Shown piece after piece: positions 14,601 to 26,100 of a DNA stretch of 64,000 bases; position 1 is the first letter of the stretch, and the number at the start of each line of letters is the position of its first letter. The DNA is from Brugia malayi (lineage: Eukaryota > Nematoda > Chromadorea > Rhabditida > Onchocercidae). The position numbers and the translations under genes were made by a program. The notes under the pieces are model-generated. The model was given only the letters and a program-made list of their open reading frames with translations, made no database searches and had not been told where the DNA came from. The stretch lies in contig NW_025062475.1 in NCBI RefSeq assembly GCF_000002995.4, positions 10,048,187 to 10,112,186 of the forward strand. Direction: 5' to 3'.

Positions 14601-16076
14601 AAGATTAGATTTTTTTTTAAAAAAGGTATTTTATTAAATCAAAAGTTAACATTTTTAAAATTTGAATACTATTATTATTAATTATTTTGTTATCATTTGT
14701 AATAGTTATTAAAAAACAATTTAAAAAAATCTTTATGTTTTGTTGTTTGCATTTTAACAAATAGAAAAAATTGTCCGTAAAATATTTTGAAAAGATAACT
14801 AACAATGAATATACATATATAGCAAATATTGGATTTACTACTAGTTTATAAATAAACTAGTATTAATTACTGGTTTATAAATAATTAATTCTTCCATACA
14901 ATGATAGAAAAGAAGAATCAGAGTTTTTAATGAAGGATAAAATTATAAGTTTAGGATTGATGCTGTGGAACAATCAGCTATGCAAAATTTACGAGCACAA
15001 TTGGATGTATTTAATAAGCAACTACAAAATGAATTTGAAATTTTGGATCCATTAAATACTGGTAATTCTATTTGAAATTAATTAGCAAAAGTTAGTGTAA
15101 ATAAGAAAAAAAGAAATTTGATCAATTTAAAATAAATGAAAATTCAATGAATATTTTGGTTCAGTTTTATCAAAAAAAAAAGAAAGACTTTTTATAATAT
15201 TTAAAAATTTATCAAAACCATTTACTGATGTGCAAATATTTGAAATTTAAGGTGAAATTTCCATCCATAAATGGTGCAAATGTGTGGAAAGTATTTCTGG
15301 CCTTAGTTTGCCATGGTATTTACTAGCTCCACGACTTGTTACCGTAACTGAGGATGGTAAAAATGTATTATACAAGCAAAATTCATCAACTGTACAAATT
15401 TTTAGTGGTGATAAGAAAATAATGCAGGTGGAAAATTTTTAATTTTATTTTTAATATTTAAAATTCTAAAAATTATGGATTTAAAAAAAGATTTTTTTCA
15501 ACGAGAAACAAAATTAATATCAGTTGTAAAATGATAAAGTTTTGGAATAACTAACAGCAAACAAACAAAATTTCTTAATTAGTAAAAAGAAATTATAATA
15601 TTTTATAACACTCTAATGCATCGCTAATTCAGAAGAAACCACATGTGATAGAAACATTATACAGACATAAAGATTCTCTCGAAGCAATATTTCGCTTTAT
15701 GGATAAAGTAAAATTATTCCATTTTTTTTTTTTTTTTTTCAAATTACATATTCTAATACCGATCAATTATTAATTTTTATTATTTCTTGTAAGAAATATT
15801 TTAATAAACATTTTTTCGAAATGTTTGATTAATTCGATTAATTTCAATGTTTCATTTAAAACACAAATAATTGAAAATTTTTAGGATAACTCAGGCTTTG
15901 TATCTGTGGATGAATTCATCGATGCATGCAAAATTTTGGGCCAATATACTCGTAATCCACTAAAAATACCTCATTTGGAACAAATAGCGGAAAGTATTGA
16001 TTTTAATAAGGATGGTTATATTGACTTGAATGAATTCCTGGAAGCATTCCGTCTTGTTGATCAAGGAACTGAATAA
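8651..16076 (+). CDS. pef-1: Serine/threonine protein phosphatase with EF-hands (PPEF/RdgC family)
   Basis: Thirteen phase-consistent exons: 8651-8717, 11240-11367, 11423-11504, 12030-12178, 12569-12730, 12805-13008, 13250-13399, 13779-13969, 14317-14538, 14955-15061, 15252-15427, 15633-15707, 15885-16076; 634 residues, like human PPEFs (about 650). The N-terminus MGCGSS fits N-myristoylation and palmitoylation. An IQ-type calmodulin-binding helix ([20 protein letters not shown]) lies near residues 25-45. The PPP catalytic core has GDLHG (181-185), GDFVDRG (210-216), GNHED (242-246), HGG (295) and RSHE (386-389), so all metal ligands are present. Two canonical EF-hand loops start at D570 and D610. 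The enzyme dephosphorylates Ser/Thr under Ca/calmodulin control, in sensory neurons in flies and worms. The exon 4 acceptor (ATGATAG) is weak. Intron 1 is 2.5 kb and carries a dispersed repeat. Confidence 0.93.
9318..9803 (+). repeat. dispersed repeat, copy A (in pef-1 intron 1)
   Basis: About 480 bp that recurs in inverted orientation at 16678-17150 with only scattered substitutions and a long poly(A) run (about 9339-9361) that is short in the other copy. Shared landmarks include CATATCTCCAATTTTT at one end, GGCATGGATTGGCAAAGTG in the middle and ATTTCCGGAAATATTGCAAG near the other end. No terminal inverted repeats or transposase are visible. Confidence 0.88.
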
Positions 16077-16151
16077 ATGTGGTCGCATTTATCATATTTA
16101 GACTACCTAATATGATGCTCATCAATCATCCATTCAATAATTTATTGATTG

Positions 16152-16157
16152 AATAAA
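16152..16157 (+). terminator. poly(A) signal of pef-1
   Basis: AATAAA about 76 bases after the pef-1 stop codon, the normal nematode distance for a short 3' UTR. Other AATAAA-like words occur in this AT-rich DNA, so the exact site is inferred. Confidence 0.5.
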
Positions 16158-16469
16158 TTACTGATTGATTTTAATTTTTGTCTTTTTAAGTAAATGAAAT
16201 ATTTTTGCTAATCCCAGCAATTCCAATAATTTATTTCTATTTTTTTCAATATCTGCAACGAATAAAAAAGAGTGAGAAAGTGCTTGTAAATGAAATCACC
16301 GATGTTTTATTGATACACATAACACATTGATTATCGATCAGACTTTCTTTTCATAGAAACAGAATATCGATTACTCATAAAATCATCAAAATATTATTCC
16401 ATCTAATATCATATCAACGTTCGATGCAGTAATCATTAATTGATTGGATTGTCGTTCAGATGTGCGTGT

Positions 16470-16558
16470 ATGTGCGTATGTGTATGTATGAATGTATGTA
16501 TGTATGTATGTATGTATGTATGTATGTATGTATGTATGTATGTATGTATGTATGTATA
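16470..16558. repeat. (GTAT)n microsatellite
   Basis: About 18 near-perfect GTAT tetranucleotides preceded by a short GTGC/GTGT-rich lead. It lies between the pef-1 3' end and copy B of the dispersed repeat. Confidence 0.95.
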
Positions 16559-16677
16559 CGTGTGTTTAACGGCCAAAATGGTCGGAATCGTTAGAGTGGA
16601 ATACCTAAATACACGCAACCGAATAGAAATGTATCACACCTGTGCTGTATTCACCTGAATGTACGTCATTGATTCGT

Positions 16678-17150
16678 TAAAAACAAAAGGGAATGATAAA
16701 TTTTAAAACTAGCGTTATAATATTGAAATCACTTGCAATATTTCCGGAAGTAAGGAATATTTTTTCATTGCGGAAATTATAGCAACAATAAAAATATTGA
16801 AAAAAAGATGTCGCACTACTGTCACTTTCAAAGATACGTTCACTTCTTAGAGGTCTCAGTTTAATCTCTAATCTGTCCATAACTTATTCCAAAAAGAAAT
16901 ACAAATTAAGATTTAACTCTTCAATTAGTATGCTAGAAGTTATTTGTAATACATAAAAAGTTCCAATAACTGAAAATTAATTTTAAATCACTTTGCCAAT
17001 CCATGCCATTTAAATTATGAAACAAGTTTCAGCAGCGCTTTAAGATTTTATCATAAAATCTTTAGATTTTAACATAATCTCAATTCTTCTTGAAGATTTT
17101 AACTTATTAACTTTTCATCTTTTTTTAAAAATTGGAGATATAAGAGATAT
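16678..17150 (-). repeat. dispersed repeat, copy B (downstream of pef-1)
   Basis: Reverse-complement counterpart of 9318-9803, about 6.9 kb away and in opposite orientation. The match starts next to AAAACAAAAGGGAATGATAA and fades after AAAATTGGAGATATAAGAG. See the finding on the pef-1 inverted repeat. Confidence 0.88.
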
Positions 17151-17312
17151 AACATTAGCAATAACATTTTCTCAAGCAAACATAAATTACTTTGATTTGT
17201 AGAATATTTTGTATCGATAAATTTCCAAATCGGTTGATGCATATTTTATACATTTAATTATAATTACAATATTATTCACCAACTCAACTTTATGCATTAA
17301 CTTATACACACC

Positions 17313-17443
17313 GTGGTACTGAGGTACCACTGTGCTACCTCAAGTACTACTCCTCCTTATTTGTCAAGTACCCATGTTAAGGCACCCCACACCAAGCACC
17401 TTACGTCACGCCAACTCATCAAAAAGGTAAGACTTACCTTTTT
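17313..17443. promoter_or_regulatory. two short palindromes upstream of TACO1
   Basis: GTGGTAC-TGAG-GTACCAC (17313-17330) is a perfect 7-bp-arm inverted repeat that extends imperfectly into flanking CACAC/TGTG. AAAAAGGTAAG-A-CTTACCTTTTT (17421-17443) has perfect 11-bp arms. Both sit in a stretch that is richer in GC than its surroundings, 320-450 bases before the TACO1 start. They could be factor-binding sites or structured RNA; the role is inference. Confidence 0.35.
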
Positions 17444-17759
17444 GGCAACTGAAACCTAAACCCAATCAGATGATCGCGTTGAAAACGGTCACTTTTTAAC
17501 AATTTTTCAAGTTTTATTGCTGAGAAGCGCATTCCGGATTCTCATTGTTGGTAGTGATGGGTCAGTTTCGGGAATTCTTAAGAACTGTCTTTGTTGGTGT
17601 TAATCTTTCATTTACGGATAATTTCATTTGCATGAAATAAAATCTGTTGAATTTTGATTTCTTCATTTTTCTAGAGAATGACGAAGTTCACGGAGTAGGA
17701 TCGTTTGTTTGATTGTCATCCATTTTTCGGTGATATCTTTTTTTATGTGTTTATAGGAG

Positions 17760-20286
17760 ATGGAAATATTTCGATGTAGAATGATACTACATGCAAGGCG
17801 ACTGTGGGTATCACCACATTTCATGAAAGGTCATTCGAAATGGGATAACATTAAGGATACTAAGGTTTATTTGCATATTACTTTTATTGTTTACTGTCCA
17901 TATAATATGACAGTATATGATATAATATGTCAAGTATATCACTTTATTTGCACTTATGTCCCAATTGTGTTGAACTGTCTCAAATTTCTGTTTTCAAATT
18001 GGAATTTGATTGGTTGTAATAAATCTAGAAAAATTTAGTTAATTAAAGATATAATTATGATTATACTACAATTAAAGATGCTTCTATAAGCTCATCTGAT
18101 GGTTTTTGGCAAAAATTTTCAAGATGCGGTATAATATGTCATATCATGTATATCACTTTATGTTGCATTTATGTCCCAACTGTGTTGAACTGTCTCAAAT
18201 TTCTGTTTTCGATCAAATCTTCAAGATGCGATCAAATCTTAATTTAAAAAATAAAAAATTAAAGTAATCATTAGAATGTTTCAAATTTCTCTCTTTATGT
18301 GTCTGTTAAATATTAATACGTTTGAGTAATTCGAGTTGATATTAGCTTGCAGCTATGGTTAATAAAACAAAAACAGCTGAACAATTAATGGCTAAAATGA
18401 AACGAATTGTTCGAACTGGTGGGCCTGATCTCAAATTCAACAAAGATTTAGTACAATTGCAGTTGGAATATAGGAACGCAAACTTTCCTGATGAAACCTT
18501 TCAACGTGCTTTAAAGAATGTGCAAGTAAGAATCTTGTATTGTAAAAATAATTTTTTTGAAGGAAAATATTAACGTAACCAGTTAACCATTTCGATTATG
18601 TCTAGTAGAAATTATGCTAATATTCGTCAAGTATTTACTACAATATTTTAAGGCAGTTCATAAAGTGGTTTTAAGTATTAATTTAGCTTGGAATCAAATT
18701 TTTTTATAATGCATCTTTTTACCGTAATATCTTTTTATCATTTTGCCGTAATATCTTTTTATCATTTTACCGTAATATCTTTTTATCATTTTACATTAAT
18801 ATTTATCTATTGCGCTTTTTCATCTCATACTTATTGATAGAAATAAAATGTTCCTCTATATATGATTTCTTGGTAAAGAAAATGATTACAATTGCAGTCT
18901 TTAAAGAAATATTTGCTTAAATATTATAATCGTTCATCGTTATAATTTGCTAGTTCAAATTACCGTTTTCTATTCTAAAACTAACAAACTGCTGTTCAAT
19001 TAATACCGAAAAAGATGTAAAAGAGAATTGATATTAAATGTTATATGATTCAGTCTATTTCAGTTTTAAGCATGCAATATTCATATTCCTTTTACTTATT
19101 CTAAGTACTTTAAATTTCTTATGTATTTACTGGACTGTTGAAAATTTTTTCTTTTTATTCTAGCTCCAGCCAGTAAAAACAGCGAAAATTACTTTGCTCG
19201 GACCTTCTGGATCAGTTTTTATCATCGAATCGGAAGGTTTATCACAAAAAAAACTGCTAGAGTTTCTTACAACATCTGTATATAAGGTATTCAAAAACAA
19301 GATATTTCAAACAAGATATTTTTTTCTTGTCAGTTTTTTTTTTTGTCAGTAAAGTGATCTTTGTAACAACATCTGTATAAAAGCTTTGTCTGTTTCTGTA
19401 TAAATTTTTTTTGTGTAAATTTTTCTGTATAAATTTTTAAAATCCTAAATTATACTACTAACTTCGGTTTTCTTATTTTATGGATTTGGTTTTCAGATTG
19501 GCGATGGATTTCAATTGTCAAAGAATGATTATAGCCGAAGTTTTGAGGACAAAGGTGTTATTATCGTTAGTGCTATTAAGGCCAATAAAACATTATCATT
19601 AGATGAGGTTATTGACACTTCCATTTCGTATATTTGGTGATGTGCGATTTTTTATTTATAAACATTAGATTGAATGTCGAAGATGTTATTTATTGCTTTT
19701 CAGAATTCTATCAATTTCATTTACTTTTTTATAATCAGTCTGTAATTCAGATTGCTAATCCTTATTGGCAATTTCAGTACATTATAATGTGAACTCTAAA
19801 ACAAAGTTTTTTTTTTTTTTTTCGTTTTTATTTACTTGTAGAATTCTTGTAAGATTTTATTATTTAGATGGAAGAAATCTGTATAGAATTGGATTGCGAT
19901 GATGTCAATAAATTTGAAGAGGATGGAGCAACATTTTATGAATTAGTTTGCGTACGAAAGAAATTTGCTCAATTATTGGCTATTGTTGAAAAAGAAGGCT
20001 TTAGTGTTAAATGTTCTGCTTTGGAACTACGTGCAGTCAGTCCGGTTGAAATAGAGAAACATGAAACAGAAAAGGTACGGCTATTTTGCTTAGTTGCAGC
20101 TGTTGTTTTATTTGTTCTCTAAAACTTGTTTCTGATGCATGAAATAGGAATTTTACTTTCATTTTTTAGATCATTCAGTTGTATCAAATGCTACGGGAAA
20201 ATGAAGGTATCACTCAAGTTTACGCCAATATAAGGCCAAATTCTATACCGATAAGGCCTGTCAAGTTAAAAGTTGCAACACAATGA
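17760..20286 (+). CDS. taco1: Translational activator of cytochrome c oxidase 1 (TACO1/YebC family)
   Basis: Six exons: 17760-17864, 18346-18525, 19164-19286, 19497-19607, 19868-20074, 20170-20286; 280 residues against 297 in human TACO1. The family hallmark GHSKWDNIK occurs at residues 24-32, followed by the YebC helical and alpha/beta region (MAKMKRIVRTGGPDLKFN; NANFPDETFQRALKN; LLGPSGSVFIIESEG). TACO1 is a mitochondrial matrix factor needed for translation of the COX1 message. The Arg-rich N-terminus (RCRMILHARRLWVSPHF) fits a mitochondrial presequence; Met8 is an alternative start. TTTATAG three bases before the ATG could be a spliced-leader acceptor. The start of exon 2 (after GTTGATATTAG) was chosen because it keeps phase; the nearby TTGCAG does not. 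The introns carry a direct repeat and a 24-bp tandem. Confidence 0.92.
17921..18210 (+). repeat. direct duplication inside TACO1 intron 1
   Basis: About 75-80 bases at 17921-17995 recur at 18130-18210 in the same orientation with a few differences; both contain TGTTGAACTGTCTCAAATTT. A smaller repeat of GATGCGATCAAATCTT-like sequence follows. This is a local intronic duplication with no coding content. Confidence 0.85.
18721..18800 (+). repeat. 24-bp tandem repeat in TACO1 intron 2
   Basis: Three copies of a 24-bp unit beginning CCGTAATATCTTTTTATCAT, at about 18721, 18745 and 18769, then a decayed fourth. Confidence 0.9.
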
Positions 20287-20374
20287 CATTTGATGGTTTG
20301 TGCCGGGTGAATGATTTATCTGTGCTTCAGTTTGTATAATAACTATTGATAAATTTATTGATATCATGACTATG

Positions 20375-20380
20375 AATAAA
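20375..20380 (+). terminator. poly(A) signal of TACO1
   Basis: AATAAA 89 bases after the TACO1 stop codon. Confidence 0.45.
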
Positions 20381-20989
20381 TTTATTGATTTATATTACTG
20401 TGCGAATTTTATTCTTATTTAAAAAAAAAAAAAATCCAACCAATGATTTTCAAAACATTTATTGATTCAAAATACGAAAAAATAATGTCTAAAACTCTAG
20501 AAATTTATAAGAATACAGTGGATGACAACGTATAAGATTCATTGCACATAATAAATTATGTGAGCTAAATTCAAATCAAATAAATGAAAGATTAGAATAT
20601 TTTATCCTTGTTTTGAAAGTGAGGAATGTCGCAATTGAATGTCAAATTTTAGCATTAAATTTAAAATTTGCAGTAGGATAACAAGGAAGTAAGACCGTAG
20701 TTGAAGAAAAAAACAGATTCAATTTAGTTTTTTAAGGAACATACATGATTACTCTAATACGATAGGGTAAATGAGGGATGAAGCATCTCCTAATCTTTAA
20801 AAGCGAGACAGATTTTGAAAAGGATCAAATCGCAAATTTGAAAATCGGACTAATTGGCATCGAGTAAACAAAAAAGTACGATATAGCACATAACAATTAG
20901 TTTAATATGATTATGTGAAGCAAATATATTTAGCAGAAGTTAATTGTTATATAAAAAATATTTTTCTCCTTGGTTTGCTGTTTTTTCGA

Positions 20990-21145
20990 ATCTTAGACGG
21001 ACCGCAGAAGCATGCGCGTAACGTTGGACCTTCTGCTGATCCTCGACAAAAACAGGACTGTACCTTACGATTACCATCCCTCCAACATGCATTTTGGCAT
21101 GATTGCATGATGCATCGATCCAAACTTCCAAAATCACTAAACTGA
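20990..21145. other. GC-richer island of unknown nature
   Basis: About 150 bases stand out from the AT-rich surroundings and are open in several frames on both strands. On the plus strand a possible acceptor (AATCTTAG) is followed by a short frame reading SMRVTLDLLLILDKNRTVPY before a stop. On the minus strand a frame is cysteine-rich (CIMQSCQNACWRDGNRK). Neither matches a family I recognise. It may be an exon of a small gene, a repeat fragment or foreign DNA. Confidence 0.3.
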
Positions 21146-21189
21146 TTCATTGTTACTTTCCATTAAAAATTTACAAATTATATTTAATA

Positions 21190-21480
21190 ATTCATTTTAT
21201 GGTAGGTGATACGATATGATATATGTGATCTGTTATGATCTGATATATATGATGATACGATGATTGATATGATACGTGATGTGATATGATGACTGATTAA
21301 GATGTGATCCATTATATGATACATAATACAGTACGACACGTATGATGATACGATATATATCATTTTATTGTTATATAATACGGTATTATATGGTACGGTA
21401 TGATGTGATATAATATGATGTATGATATGATATAACATATAACATATTATATATTTTATGTAATATAATAACAAAATAAA
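21190..21480. repeat. degenerate GATATGAT/GATACGAT-rich low-complexity region
   Basis: Nearly every 7-10 bases repeat a variant of GATATGAT, GATACGAT or TGATATAT. The long open frame on the minus strand (HHIISHHTVPYNT-like) is a by-product of this composition. Confidence 0.8.
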
Positions 21481-22787
21481 CAATGAATGGAGTATTGAAC
21501 TAAAATAAATGAGGTAAGACAAAATTAAAAGAGAAGAAGTTAGGAAAGAGTCCAAAATAGATTAGTTAACAAATATTTCAATTTCTGTCATAAATTCAAA
21601 TCTTAGTAACATTTCATTTTGATCATTCTAATTAGCAAAATCAACAATGTTTCAAACAAATTTAAAAAAAAAAATTAATCTTCACTATCTACTAATTCAT
21701 TAATTGAGTTGAGCTAGTCATTTAAGTTCTTTACATCAGTCGCTAATGCTTTTCATTTCCGAGCTATGCTATCCTTATCTTCCATTTCTCTTCAAGCATA
21801 TTGTAATTTCATATTATAATTCAATTATTCTTTATCAATATAAATTGTTATTCCTAGAAAGATACTTAGCAATGAAATGCTGCTTAAAATTGAAGAATAA
21901 ACTTACCAAGGAAGTGTTATGTGAGAGCTACAAGTAGCTTTACAGCTTTGAAATGTTTTAGAATTCTTTACCAATGTCGGTTGAGATGTCACATTCCGCA
22001 ATAATACAAATATAATTATAGATGATAAAATGACAACGTTATTTTCATTGCTACACGATGATGACACTATCATTTGAAAAATTATTGCTGCAGCTGTTGT
22101 TGTTGCTCTTATGAAATATAAAATTTAAATTTATAAATTAATGCTAGCAAAACAAAGGAGGGGGTAAAGAGATCAGCATAAGACGAATAATAGATTTCGT
22201 TAACTAATATCAGTTGTAAATGAATGTGCACAATGTCTCTTCCACATAGGGAAGAGGGCTGTTTATATTATTTAATAGTTGTAATTCGGAAAAAGGGCAC
22301 TTGCAATTAAAGATAATAGAAAAGATTTAAAGATTGGTTGAGAAGTGCTATTTGATACTCCGATAAACATCAATTATTTCTGGTGATACTTTTGCCTGCA
22401 GAAACTCTCGAGAACAAGTTTTAATGAAAATCTTTCAGACATTTACTTAATCGAACAAAGGCAGAAACGAGTACAGGTTACATAAGGAACTGGTCATCTG
22501 CATCACTTGTGAAGCAAAAGCTGTTCCACTGATTAATTAATTCTTATCATTCTTATCGCAAATAGTTAATTCGTATCACACAATTGCAATTCTCAAATAA
22601 GCAAACTTTTTTCTTCCTTTTTTATTTAAACTTTTTTCGTAATTTAATTATATAATAAATGATAGTAAATAATAAATTTGCTAAAATACATTTTAATTTA
22701 TATTTCAAATGCAAAGGCAAATAAATATTTTATTCATTTATTAATGAAATTGGTGAGCACTATTTTGTGAGGAAATAAAATTTTAAT

Positions 22788-22819
22788 AACTAGATAATAC
22801 CATATGGTATTATCTAGTT
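22788..22819. repeat. 32-bp perfect palindrome
   Basis: AACTAGATAATACCA-TA and its exact reverse complement give a 32-base palindrome centred at 22803/22804 with no unpaired base. It lies about 320 bases beyond the 3' end of the ion channel gene. Confidence 0.9.
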
Positions 22820-23140
22820 TTGTTTTAGTGAATTGTGATTTTTTGACAAAAAAAAAAAGGAAAAACAAACAAATAGAAGCAAAAGACTGTTTTTTTTTTT
22901 TCAATAATTCTTTCACTTCTTTTCTTCCATATAATTTTTCCTAATTTTTTCTCTTTTAAAATAATTCACTTATTTTCGTTTTTGAATAAATTCAAATAAT
23001 TCTCGTCGTTGCCAATTCTTTTCGTTTCTTTTTTTTTGCTTCGTGCAAATTTTACACGGAAGTTAACATCTCTTGAAAGCTTTTTTTTTTTTTTTTTTTT
23101 TTAGATAACATTTCAAATTATTAAACCGAAAACTAGCATA

Positions 23141-26100
23141 TCAAAAAGCTCCATCCATTTTCGAAATATACACCGTCCAATATCTAAAAAAAGAAGAGTA
23201 TTTTAACTTGTTTTTAACGGAATAAATTTAATGATAATTCAATGTGCTCTGCGACATTTTTTTAGAATAATAAAAAATTTATATTACATAACTTTAGTTT
23301 CATCAATTAAAATTTTGATAAAAAAATTTTTTTGGCAAATTATTCTAAACAAAGCATTGCAAATATGTTTTTCTCCTTGGTCTTTAAAAAATTTTTGAAT
23401 CGCGAATAATTTAAACACTTCTACATAAGTATACAAGTAGGGGTTATTTGATTATTTAGTACTTCCAAATTTGAATGTCACAATTTATAAATGATAACTG
23501 ACATTATATTGAAGAGAAGAAATGATAGAGGAAATAATCGCATTGAATAATAGTCGACCTTAAAAAAAAGAAATATTTTTAAGTTTCAGTATGAATTAGT
23601 CACTTCATTCCAAAATCTTTACTTAAATTTAAGCATTAAAATGATTCCATTTCAGAACCCTGCTTGGTTCAGATATTGAGATTTTTGGACTAAATTTCAT
23701 TTAATTCTTAAGTAATATCTCTATATGTTCCATCAACCTATACATCTTCTTATTTACTTTTAATGTAGTAGCGAGAATATATGAAACAATTCTTAACAAC
23801 GATAAAAAGAAAACAAATAAAACTCTTTTAGCTTATTTTTTAAATTTTCAAACTTTGATCTTCAAAAAAAAAAAAAGTTTTTTTTTCGACTATAACTCAC
23901 AACAAATGTCCTGAATTAATTGTGAAGTTATATTGCAGTAAAAGAAAAACAAGTTTTTTGCTTTTCAATTTGTCAGTTATATTTTTATTTGAGAAAATTC
24001 TCTATAATACATTGTTAATTTTTGATCAAGTAAAATTTTGATTTAATTCCTCCATTATTTATTTTCCTTTCACTACTAAAACTCATTCATTAAAATGATT
24101 TACAGTTTTTCATTCTCCTTTAAATTTATTAAATAAATTTATTGAAATGTTTACACTTATTTCTTTGTTTAAAAAGAAATAACTATCTTTGGTGAAAAAA
24201 AAAAAAAAAAACTAATTGTGAGAAACAAAAAAATTACTCATTAATTTATACCTGTGCAGCAGTAATCGTCCAATCTCGATCACGAAGTTGAACCAATAAT
24301 TTTCTGATATCTATTATTGGCTGAAGATGAAAAAACCAAAAAAAGAAACGAAGGAGAAATATGAAGAAAATTTAATATATTCTATTAGACAAAGATTTAT
24401 GCATAAATTTTTGAATTTCTATTAAAACTTAAGAAGAAAGTTACCCATTTAAAAAAACGATGTTCATTTGAAGTATTCTCTTTGTTATCACTAGTAATAT
24501 CAATATCTGTTGTAGCATTTCCTGCTTTGCGCAATTTTTCTAGATTCACTATGGATGAAATATTTTGTCTCCGTAAAACTTTCACATTGCTATCACTTGA
24601 ATTTCCATTCAGGTTTTTCCGTTTTCTTCAAAAAAAAAAAAAAAACACTAATTTTTGAATGGATGATTTAATCAACTTCAATAGGTTAAATTTGTTGCCA
24701 GTTAAAATGAATACTGCTAATATATATATATAATATTTCCTGCATATATTCGTTTATTTATTTATTTATCCAGTTTACTCATTAATTTATTTTATTTAAT
24801 TAATTAATATATTTAGAGTGGAATAGAATTTTAATGGCAGATTATAAATTTTGCTAAAACTTATAATTTATTAGCTATTTCTTAGAAATTATATCTGTTA
24901 TTGAGAACCTTATTTGATTGATCCATTGATTAACCGCATGGCTTCCAATTTGTTTTTCGCGTTCACAACTGTAAAACAAAAAAAGACAAATCGACTTTAG
25001 TGAAGCAGTTTAAATGCAAAGCAAAAATTGTTCATTTAAATTGAATAATAATTCATAACGATTTCATATTTCAACTATTTCATATTGTTAATTATTCACT
25101 GATTGCTAAATTTGTTCTCAAATTTAAAATTAATAGAAATTTCAACAAAATGTAATGAATACTAACTGATTAAGCCGGCAAATGATAGCTAATTCAACAA
25201 GTGTACAGAAAATAAAAATGATCGAACTGATCATCCATACATCCAAGCACTGAAACGTTTAATTTTAATATATAAACATATCACGTGGATAAATTCAATT
25301 AGTTTAAAGTTTTTTTTTTTTTTTTTTTTTCTTTTTTTGTAGTCAGAACAACGATTAAAAAGCTATGAATGTTGGAAAAGCAAATAAAATATATTTTGGC
25401 TTATGCCAGAACTTTTTTCAAAAAAGTTCTTTTTCTTCAAAGGAAGAAATTTGTCTGTTTTTATTAGCGAGTTTAAAGGAATGAATTAACAAAAGTATAA
25501 TTATATGAAATAATCTTCTTTTTCTTTTTTTGAAAAATAAAAACTTTTGTAGAAATTACCGTTTTATATTTTATAACTAATTGTTGAATAGAATATTGCA
25601 CTTTCAGTAATTGATTACTTAAAGAAGAAACATGGAAAGTGAAGTAAAAAAGATAAGCGTAAACTAACTTTGATATAGCTAGCACGTGGCAAATGACGTA
25701 ATACACTACCAAATTGAAAACTTACTGCTAATAACGATGACACACCCAATGTTATCCTTTAAAAAGAAAACGAAATTTTTTTATTTATTGAATTTGAAAA
25801 ATCGAATTTGTGATGGTACTGTTGTTCGGTAGGATTGATTGTATATACTGTAGATGAAATTGTTACTGTAGGGATAGATACGGTATTTAAATATGATAAT
25901 ATAAAAAGTGCGAAATTCAAATATTTTACATCATACACTATGGAGTATAATTTATAATAAAAATATATTTGCTAACTTTGCGGAAGCAGCTCGTACGTCA
26001 AAAAAGAATCCAACCCAAGAGCTAATAACAGTTAATGACGTTGGAAAATACGATTGAAAGAGATAGAAACCGTATCGTCGTGCAAATTTAAATTCAACCT

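Larger units (their letters stand above)
20287..23140. other. intergenic region between TACO1 and the ion channel
   Basis: The 3' ends of a plus-strand and a minus-strand gene face each other here. Apart from the composition island, the GATATGAT region and the 32-bp palindrome listed separately, I see nothing I can support as a gene. Confidence 0.55.

Noticed and set aside
16436..16658. Open frames on both strands rich in Cys-Met-Tyr-Val or Tyr-Ile-His-Thr
   Set aside because: They are translations of the GTAT microsatellite.
18346..18354. Start of TACO1 at the internal MVNKTK methionine
   Set aside because: It would lose the GHSKW signature encoded by exon 1, which joins in phase.
21184..21555. 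123-codon frame on the minus strand
   Set aside because: It is the GATATGAT-rich low-complexity region read in one frame; no family features or splice context.
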